Part shown: piece after piece, positions 58,401-64,000 of the stretch
How the letters are laid out: every line of letters begins with the position of its first letter
How positions within the stretch are numbered: the stretch's first letter is position 1
Assembly (NCBI GenBank): GCA_010645155.1
Contig: CM021323.1
Span: 5,433,768-5,497,767, forward strand
Reading direction: 5' to 3'
Length of the DNA: 64,000 bases
DNA from: Tigriopus japonicus
Taxonomy: Eukaryota; Arthropoda; Copepoda; Harpacticoida; Harpacticidae
Made by a program: the position numbers and the translations under genes
Notes under the pieces: model-generated
What the model was told of the DNA's origin: nothing
The model's database searches: none
What the model saw: only the letters and a program-made list of their open reading frames with translations

Positions 58401-61400
58401 ATTTTTGGTTAGAAGTGTTCCAAAACTAGTCTCCTTTCTCCAAAACCGAGAAAAAATTAATCCACCCATTTACTACTTTTTCACAGCGGTTTAAAGGCAC
58501 AGGGAACCGTAGAAAAAGAAAACGCCGGACATCAAGTTGACAATTGCTGTTCCAGGAATAATTTGTCACCTATTTGCACTTAAATGACATCGTACCTAAA
58601 CTAAAAATATTCTAGGCACATGGGTGGTTTGACGTCATTTTTAGGCTGAAAGTATGACGACGACACAACTTTCGTGTCAGGGTGTACCCGCTTGAAAATC
58701 TTTCAGGTTCACCTGTGAGGATCTCCGTCAATGCTTTTTTCAAAATACTGTTCCATTCCTTTAAATCCAGGAAAATAAATGCTTAGGATCAGCACTACAA
58801 CTTCTTGAAAACACAATGAAGACAAGCAAAGTCCCTAATTGGAGGCCCTTTTCAATACATTGGTGATTTTTTCTAAGGTGCCTCCTTGCCTCCTATTAGA
58901 ATATTGTGGAATGGAAATATTTCCGACTTCAAATTTAATGCTTTGCTGTCAGTCACTTTACGGCCCACGACCTCAGTCACAATCGTGAGACAACGAAAAT
59001 ACCCTACGCTCAAGTAGCAACGTATATTTGCTGTCCTTGAAGTTGAGTTGGAGAAGAATGTACGTAAAAAGCTCCTCATTGATCGTGGTCACTTTATGGC
59101 ACCCCTGGTGCCCTCCACTTTTTGCATTACATAACTTACGCCTAAGTTTTTATGGCCATTTATCAACGATAGATTTTATTAAACAAGTTCAAGGAATCGT
59201 ATAAAATTAGAAAATTTTGATTTTCGTTAATAATTAAACTCCAACCAGACAATTCCGAAATCAAAAACTCTCAATTAAAGTTACCTTTATAAATAGCTCA
59301 TGTTCTGCATTTTTTCGAAATCTGTTTCTTCAAGGTTTGCTTTTTTCTCAATTTACTCACTTTGCATTTTCTTTTAATGGTATCTCAGACATATCTTACG
59401 AGAAGAAAGATCAATTTGTTTATAAAAAAAAGCAGAACAATTTCCTTGTTTGTTACATTATTGACGAATTCTAGGGTCAACATTCTGTCCAAAACGCTTA
59501 TTTTTGGCTGATTAGTGTCACATCAAGCTTTGGTGGCACCTTTTTATGCACAAAATACGAGTGATGTTCAGATTAAAGGTAGACTGAGCTTATTGAACGC
59601 TCGATTTTTGGAGAGATGTAAAAAAATAAATGAAGATTTAATTCTAATGAGCGGATATTATTTCACAAATTTTGTTGTTTGGCAATCAAATTTGTTTTGT
59701 CTTCAAACAAAAATGTTTGAAATTATGATTTAAAAAGACAAGGTATGTTAGGCAATCCTTGTATTAATAGAAAATAAGCGTCAAGAGTGAGCAACATGAC
59801 AAAAACCATGTACCTTTTAAAGCCAAGACGTTTCCCTGTGTTGCGTTCTCGCTTCCAACCCTCGCCTTCACTGTACATATGCATGTAGATATTGAATAAA
59901 CAGTCAGTAAGCTTCCAACACACGATGGCGCAGTCGGTAGGACACTAAAGATCTGGACTGGACGCTGGTAATAAATAGAAGAAAAAAAACATAGGTAGAT
60001 ATTTGGCACATATGGCGAGGATTTCCAACCCTCGCCTTCACTGTACATATGCATGTAGATATTGAATAAACAGTCAGTAAGCTTCCAACACACGACCCTG
60101 TGAAAATTATCATTTCCTCTCCACAAGGATTCACTAAATATCCATGGATGAGTAGGAGCATTGACTTTCAAAAATACGGGATTTTGACCTGTTTTTTGCT
60201 CTTGACGTCCATTTTTTGATACGTGCAGGGGTCGGCCAAAATATCTTTTCCAATCAAATCATAAGTTCGAACTTTGTCCCAGGCAGTCTTTAATATTGCA
60301 ATCAAGGAATCCAAATCGTGGTTGTCATTTCCCATTTTCTCTTGAGATTACGTTTCGTCTATTGACGATTGAATTACCGAAAACCCACTAGTAAGTTTAA
60401 ACCTAATAGCATTGATATTTAATAAGCAGGAATTCCTAAAAAATTCAAACGACTAACCAAAAATAGATCAAATAGTAATAAAAGAGTTTATATTTTGTTC
60501 GCTTGCGTTAACATTCAGTTTCATGATCACTTCAGCTTATGTAACAAACTTAACTTCGTATTTTATTACAATGGGCCAAAGTAATATGTGCCAAATATCT
60601 ACCTATGTTTTTTTTCTTCTATTTATTACCAGCGTCCAGTCCAGATCTTTAGTGTCCAGAAACGACTGGCAGTTGTGTAAATGATGGATCTATTGAAATG
60701 AAAATAAGAATTGTAACGACAATTGCCATTTTGAACAACCTCTCTTGATAGAGTGAATTAAGTTCATAGATTAATAGGTGAAGTATGTACGTAAGTTGTT
60801 TTTAGCTAGAGAAGTCGATTTTAATTTCAAAGACACATGCGCAGGGGCGTAAATTCCAGACAAATAAAGTAATGTGCCGCAAAACAGGTTTATTTTCTAA
60901 ATTTATCCATGCTTTAAGTTGCAATTCTTTTACTACCTTTGTAAGGAATGGGATTCACTGATATTATCCAAGTAATGAATTTGATTTTTTTTCAGTTCAC
61001 ATTCAATATTTGGTCTACCAACGGTTTATTACTGCTAAATCTGGAAAATCCTTGATTAATTGTTTTTGCTCCTATTTTTTTAGTGTTTGTGCTATTACTA
61101 ATTAAAATTGAAATTTGCTCAAATATGATAATTATAATTTCAAGACCAAATTTTTAACCAAAACTATTCGCTTGAAATAAAACGAGCCTGAAAAAACATG
61201 AAGTTGAAAATCAGGGATCCAATGGGAAATGCAGGGGGAGGTTTGAGTGATCTCTTCAAAAATCTTATCGCGGGCGGATGAAAGAAGAGAAAAGGCTTGT
61301 TTGGCAACAGTGGGTAGCTCGTGAGAATTTGGGCAGTTTAAGGGTTTTCGCAATTTACAGACCGCCCTTGCGAATTAGATGCCATGAAAAATGTCGAATT

Positions 61401-64000
61401 GCAAGTTTGAACACCTTTGGTTAGGATTTTGGAAAAAAATGCACACTTTATTTGCTCGTTCTTGCACGAGAAAATTCTCAACAAAAGGCCACTTTTTTTT
61501 GGGTAAGTACAAGTGTAAGTGATGTTATAAGCACTGTTTTGTATTGTAAAGCTCCAAAACTATCATGGTATCAAACAAAATGCCTTTTTTTGTACGTGTT
61601 TCTCTTCAATATCAAAGGTCTTTTTTAAGTGCTTGCCATTTTTTAATCAATAGAATAATTTTGCAGATTCTTACAAAACCGAGAGTCAAAATGTCCATAC
61701 TGGCAATTCGACATTTTTTGTAGCATCTAAGTCATAAGGGCGGTCTGTAAAACGCGAAAACCCTTGCACTGACCAAAATCTTACATTGATGAACAAGCCT
61801 TTTCTCTTTTTTCATCCGCCCGCGATAAGATTTTTGAAGAGATCACTTAAACATCCCCCTGCATTTCCCATTTGCAATAGAGATAAAATTGAAACCGAAA
61901 TGATTGCTCTAAAAATGCGATATTTTTTTTAGTTTATTGGCCGTGTTATTAGTCATTTACATGTCTATTTGCCATTTTAACGTTTTTGCCATTTTAGTCC
62001 TTGGTTTTATTGATAGAATTCTCCACTCCTACATATAAGATTAGTGTAGTTTTGGACTGACAAACCAATGCCGTGAATTTTGTTGATTTGTTTACGGGCA
62101 AAAAAAAAACGATATCGATATTACATAACTAAAAAAGCTTTAAAATAAATACTTGAAAGTTTTCTTTGGTTCAATTTCGAAGTACACCAAAACCGACGTT
62201 GATCTGAAAGATTAGTGAAATCTATTGGAACGGAGCTTTTTATATTTCATTCGCAAAGGATACAATCCGAGTTATATGTGAGAACACGCGCTTAATATTT
62301 TACGACAATACTTCAGCTTAGCAAACCCATTAGATAATCTTAGAACTGAGCCATAAGGAATATATTCAAGTATTCGTTTTAAATTTATTTCCAGTGACAC
62401 ATCGTGTTATAACCCGCGAACCTTTGGAGAAGATTATAATCAGCATGCAGCCTTGATGCTTCACTTCCAATCTGCTTTTGAATATCTTAATCTAAAATTG
62501 ACTCCTCCGACTCACAATAAGTAACACCGTGCTAGATATTTGGTTGCTTCTTTTCTTGTGTCATTCATTGTGCCTTATTCCAAATGCATGGATCAGTTAT
62601 TCCATTTAATTTTTAGGGCATCTTTTATGATCCAGTAGAAGGAAAAGACAAGACAGTTCATGTATTAGCAAATGAATTATATTAAGTATATTCATGAAAG
62701 ACAAGTATCTTCATGGGGTCACAACCTTCCAATCATACTGAATGCGTTACCGTGGATCTAATAGAGTTAAAACACAAAAACTTTTGAGATGGAAGAATGG
62801 GATATCTTAAGGGTTTAATTAACGAAAAAGATCATAAGAAGACCAGGGGTACAACCTTTCAGTGAAAATAATGTTGAGCCTAAGCCTAATGTTAACTTAA
62901 CATTTAACACGGGTAGATCAAAATCGTAGTACTTCAATTTTTTGCACATTGCTTTCATCAAAAAATGACCTCAGTTTTGAATTACGAAGCAAGTAGATAA
63001 CAAACTGAGGTTTGGTGGTAATTCATCAGGCAAGTTTTGCGGTTTTGAACAAATGACGGGTAAACTCTTTTTACCAGCAAAGTCGCTCAAGAGGAGAGAA
63101 AATAGACAATACGACATACCTCCGAATATTCATGACCAGAGCACGATATTTTGTGCCCTTTTGAAGGGTAAGGCAACTTCTGTTTATCCGTCGTTGTGTA
63201 AAAAAAGTTGTTTGTTTAAGGTTTACTATTTGGATAAAATGTGTGCCGAAAAAGAGTTATAACATTTACTTAGGTGCATGATTACATGATAAACTTCAAC
63301 CTACTTATAAATATTAGCGGTTCGTAAACTGAGCACTTGGATAGAACTTTGACTCTTTCAAATCTCAGCACGCGAAAAATACCTTAAATTGACCAATACA
63401 GATTCTAGTCTACTAAGTTGCTTCTGTCAAAATGCATTTAGGTTCTTCCTTAAGATGTATCGAAAGGATCAAGAGTAGACACGGGTCTTACCTTCATCTC
63501 ATTCTTCTTCTGTTTGATGGCCTTGGCCGACCAATTGATTTTAAATTTGACCGGCACAATCTTGTCCTCGACGCTGCTCAACCAATCATGAAAACACTTC
63601 TCACTGAACTGTGAATCCGCACCTAAATCTGAGAATGCAAAGCCATGAGTAGTTTTGACCAAGACATTGTAACGTAATTCTCGATTTGCAAGACCTACCT
63701 AATTCATCATCTTTGTTTTGTGCATTGGGTCGTTGACTGAGAACGAATATCTGCAAGATTTCCCATTTTACAGCCAACAACTCGACGCGACACAGAATAT
63801 CATCGGCCAGGAATGGGAACTTTTCGGACATTTTCTTGCCGCAATTGATGAGCTCATCATATTTGGGCCGTTCTTCGTCCAATTGCGTGGAGAGCTCATC
63901 GATATCTTTCACAGGCGCTTCCAAGTTGTTCGTATCAAAAGTGACGCCTTGGATGATATTGAGGAAGCCGTAGATACGGTTATACTCCTCCATAAAAGTA
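37089..64000 (-). CDS. klar: Klarsicht/nesprin-type KASH-domain protein, 5' end beyond the window
   Basis: Fourteen exons chain in phase on the minus strand: 64000-63699, 63628-63492, 55217-55047, 54973-54879, 54788-54551, 54476-54327, 54259-54059, 53944-53851, 53786-53629, 50962-50769, 48159-48084, 44100-44008, 43289-43165 and 37404-37089. They give about 780 C-terminal residues. Spectrin-like repeats are seen in exons 1-3 (RQLEDRWHKVWLRCLEWQCL) and 8-10 (MLELYSLWEQVHQR), with an acidic linker between. The protein ends in a membrane helix, YLEPQCCDSMC and a luminal tail NGFSPPL. KASH proteins sit in the outer nuclear membrane, bind SUN proteins by this tail and link nuclei to motors or actin. 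The few repeats and the CCD motif favour Klarsicht over a giant nesprin, but the N-terminus is needed to be sure. Confidence 0.85.
37828..37850. repeat. (CT)n microsatellite
   Basis: A run of CT units followed by CACTCACAC, within the last klar intron. Confidence 0.85.
40346..40373. repeat. (ATCC)n microsatellite
   Basis: About six ATCC units in a row, within the last klar intron. Confidence 0.9.
43165..43289 (-). CDS. klar: klar exon, Ser/Cys-rich linker
   Basis: Acceptor CTTTCCAG, donor GTGAGA. The phase-consistent frame reads VQEVEVPNNGSHSSCCSSAS then TSSSLSCSYPCSKLPSSDTF. Another frame looks like a membrane helix but does not join its neighbours. Confidence 0.75.
44008..44100 (-). CDS. 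klar: klar exon, Ser/Asn-rich linker
   Basis: It encodes VDDSGISETSSCGRKNAAIG and ends VRRNSNSN. It starts after CTTTTAG and ends before GTAAGT, phase 0 on both sides. Only this frame is open. Confidence 0.8.
44101..48083 (-). other. klar 4.0-kb intron
   Basis: It is GC-richer than the left third, with short simple repeats (AACC units near 45870, GAT units near 46650). No exon or transposon was recognised. Confidence 0.5.
48084..48159 (-). CDS. klar: klar exon, linker
   Basis: The 76-bp exon encodes FSQADEDKVTVMDPTPHVMR and LLDNK. The acceptor TGTTCCAG and donor GTATGT agree in phase with both neighbours (split Arg codon upstream). Confidence 0.8.
48160..50768 (-). other. klar 2.6-kb intron
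   Basis: No repeat or exon was recognised. Open frames on the plus strand, for example 50129-50497, lack splice context or domains. Confidence 0.55.
50769..50962 (-). CDS. klar: klar exon, final spectrin-like repeat
   Basis: It encodes HYAPNLMKMQNEIFTLNISL, HELQSVVSLLERRAKAPRVE and QQKMLELYSLWEQVHQR. Acceptor CCTCACAG, donor GTAAGT. The W-E-Q-V-H end is a helix C signature. Confidence 0.9.
50963..53628 (-). other. klar 2.7-kb intron
   Basis: It contains the hAT MITE at 51546-52063 and, near 53430, a CCTGTCCCTA terminus like that of the 6.2-kb hAT element. The rest is AT-rich and shows no recognised gene. Confidence 0.65.
51546..52063. mobile_element. 518-bp hAT-type MITE with duplication GTGATGAG
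   Basis: Termini TAGGGCCGGGAAA and, inverted, TCCGGCCCGGAAA are flanked by the perfect 8-bp duplication GTGATGAG (51538-51545 and 52064-52071). The interior matches the two halves of the split copy at 6122-6420 and 12638-12920. Confidence 0.9.
53629..53786 (-). CDS. klar: klar exon, spectrin-like helix
   Basis: It encodes GLISRWTTLCTCIEDGIRLG, continuing to NMKMSLHQMLDEDDEALEME. Acceptor TCTTAAG, donor GTAAGT. Confidence 0.85.
53851..53944 (-). CDS. klar: klar exon, spectrin-like helix
   Basis: It encodes NSAKCVCKESELELTALRNA and GKECMLLS. Acceptor TTTTTCAG, donor GTGCGT, phase 1 out. Confidence 0.85.
53945..54058 (-). other. 114-bp klar intron carrying a small hairpin
   Basis: The arms CACGCAACCT (53988-53997) and AGGTTGCGTG (54015-54024) form a hairpin. 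It resembles the CGCAACCT..AGGTTGCG hairpins in the arms of the 30775-31402 element. Confidence 0.6.
54059..54259 (-). CDS. klar: klar exon, linker into spectrin-like helix
   Basis: It encodes MPFGLVTEDPSKKPSSVCDL, then a helical stretch EKVLPLLRSLEQCKVSLDEL. Acceptor TTTCATAG, donor GTAAGA. Confidence 0.85.
54327..54476 (-). CDS. klar: klar exon, acidic linker
   Basis: It encodes ESYLSEHHYDEPRIDDSSLN through DSLSEDENDLDDIPRRPR in 50 codons. Acceptor GTTCCAG, donor GTAATT, phase 0 at both ends. Confidence 0.85.
54551..54788 (-). CDS. klar: klar exon, Ser/Asp-rich linker
   Basis: It encodes a disordered acidic segment (DASDSASCDASDENSSVGNR, then ESEDGDD) and ends EIIEFWDQ. Acceptor TGTTACAG, donor GTATTT. 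Confidence 0.85.
54879..54973 (-). CDS. klar: klar exon, acidic linker
   Basis: It encodes DELAKFDRSEDSTYDVRSVA and ends MNPMEEI. Acceptor TTTCCAG, donor GTGAGT. The split Asp codon is completed by the next exon. Confidence 0.85.
55047..55217 (-). CDS. klar: klar exon, spectrin-repeat helices B-C
   Basis: Acceptor TTTCCAG, donor GTAAAA. It encodes IIQEDIVSQGQIVRSLIKSS and then LEDRWHKVWLRCLEWQCLLE, the clearest spectrin-repeat signature in the gene. Confidence 0.9.
57154..57343 (+). mobile_element. tRNA-Ser/Leu-like SINE, family 3
   Basis: The head has an A-box-like AGTGGCCGCGCG, a long variable-arm region and the B-box GGTTCGAATCC at about 57228. About 60 bp of body and a long A-rich tail (57321-57343) follow. 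The variable arm points to a class II tRNA ancestor. It lies antisense in a klar intron. Confidence 0.85.
57737..58002 (+). CDS. Candidate exon of a nested plus-strand gene
   Basis: A pyrimidine tract and TTTTAAG precede an 88-codon open stretch that ends at GTAAGG, a good donor. It encodes SELAMIFRDTLKKVFFARNA, then YWNNPCTYNQRNELF and a helical ALGQDLEHLMNDLILRSNIW. No family is recognised. Without the splice the frame runs on to a stop at 58075-58077. It lies antisense inside the 8.3-kb klar intron. Confidence 0.35.
59853..60095. repeat. 73-bp direct duplication around a tRNA-like insert
   Basis: The block 59853-59925 (starting TTCCAACCCTCGCCTTCACT) is repeated without visible difference at 60023-60095. 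Between them lies a 97-bp segment starting TGGCGCAGTCGGTAGGACAC, which has an A-box-like sequence. The hairpin GGCGAGG..CCCTCGCC sits at its right edge. Open minus-strand frames across it are not genes. Confidence 0.85.
60585..60657. repeat. Inverted copy of the tRNA-like insert
   Basis: It is the reverse complement of 59939-60013, from ATGTGCCAAATATCTACCTA to CCAGATCTTTAGTGTCC, with no visible difference. Such identity over 73 bp implies recent movement or gene conversion. Confidence 0.85.
61213..61872. mobile_element. 660-bp inverted-repeat element
   Basis: Arms of 130-160 bp (61213-61375 and 61738-61872) are inverted copies, carrying AATGGGAAATGCAGGGGGA, AAAATCTTATCGCGGGCGGA and TTACAGACCGCCCTT. 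The loop is AT-rich with no coding frame. Target duplications were not clear. Confidence 0.7.
62395..62524 (+). CDS. Candidate terminal exon of a nested plus-strand gene
   Basis: ATTTATTTCCAG is a strong acceptor. The frame then reads DTSCYNPRTFGEDYNQHAAL, MLHFQSAFEYLNLKLTPPTH and NK, ending TAA. No known domain was recognised. It may belong with the exon at 57737-58002, but connecting exons were not found. Confidence 0.35.
63492..63628 (-). CDS. klar: klar exon, spectrin-repeat helix A
   Basis: Acceptor ATTCTCAG, donor GTAAGA. It encodes FHDWLSSVEDKIVPVKFKIN and NEMK at the end, typical of a repeat's first helix (W-L-x-x-V-E). It joins the exon at 55217 across an 8.3-kb intron to complete the repeat. 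Confidence 0.85.
63699..64000 (-). CDS. klar: klar exon (first in window, partial)
   Basis: It is open to the window edge and ends GAATTAG with donor GTAGGT. It encodes a spectrin-like helix pair including KYDELINCGKKMSEKFPFLA and VELLAVKWEIL. The ATG at 63993 is only seven bases from the edge and may be internal. Confidence 0.8.

Larger units (their letters stand above)
55218..63491 (-). other. klar 8.3-kb intron
   Basis: It contains a CpG-richer block at about 55.48-56.05 kb, a plus-strand SINE, candidate plus-strand exons, a tRNA-like duplicated repeat and an inverted-repeat element. The spectrin repeat reads continuously from 63492 to 55217, so no klar exon is needed inside. Confidence 0.7.

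Noticed and set aside
59764..60171. 135-codon minus-strand frame as a gene
   Set aside because: It runs through the duplicated 73-bp blocks and repeats the same peptide; it is repeat-derived.
1..64000. CRISPR arrays, operons or bacterial-type regulatory sites
   Set aside because: The window is intron-bearing eukaryotic DNA. The tandem repeats found lack alternating unique spacers.

Overview
The window is animal nuclear DNA, most likely from an arthropod and plausibly a crustacean. It is AT-rich, has spliced genes with canonical GT-AG introns of 65 bp to more than 8 kb, and is crowded with small DNA transposons and tRNA-derived SINEs. Species cannot be fixed from the sequence. Two real genes were found, both on the minus strand and arranged head to tail. 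Every exon junction given for them was checked for splice sites and reading-frame phase by eye.

Right half (about 37.1 kb to the right edge): the last 14 coding exons of a Klarsicht/nesprin-type KASH-domain gene. The 5' end lies beyond the window. Spectrin-like repeats come first, then an acidic Ser/Asp-rich linker, more spectrin-like helices, a Ser-rich stretch and a C-terminal KASH segment (membrane helix plus a short luminal tail). Its stop codon is at 37089 and a poly(A) signal lies about 90 bp further on. The introns hold SINEs, hAT-type miniature elements, inverted repeats and possibly exons of a nested plus-strand gene.

Centre (about 21.4-35.3 kb): twelve coding exons of a bHLH-PAS transcription factor, trachealess (the NPAS1/NPAS3 group). 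The bHLH, PAS-A, PAS-B/PAC and a Gln/His-rich tail are all visible and phases agree across every junction. Only about 1.8 kb separates the KASH stop from the trh start. From memory, trh and klar are also neighbours in Drosophila (cytological region 61C), so this looks like old conserved linkage.

Left third (1 to about 21.1 kb): no host gene was recognised. It is a nest of mobile elements: a 2.3-kb hAT-like element with an expanded 20-bp repeat array, long-inverted-repeat elements, a 6.2-kb hAT-type element inserted in a miniature element and itself containing others, a decayed Helitron interrupted by an element built of GGTCAC repeats, and an endonuclease fragment from a non-LTR element. Several insertions keep clear target-site duplications.

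The KASH protein would sit in the outer nuclear membrane and link nuclei to the cytoskeleton. The bHLH-PAS protein would act in the nucleus in tubular-organ development. They share a locus but no pathway shown by the sequence.
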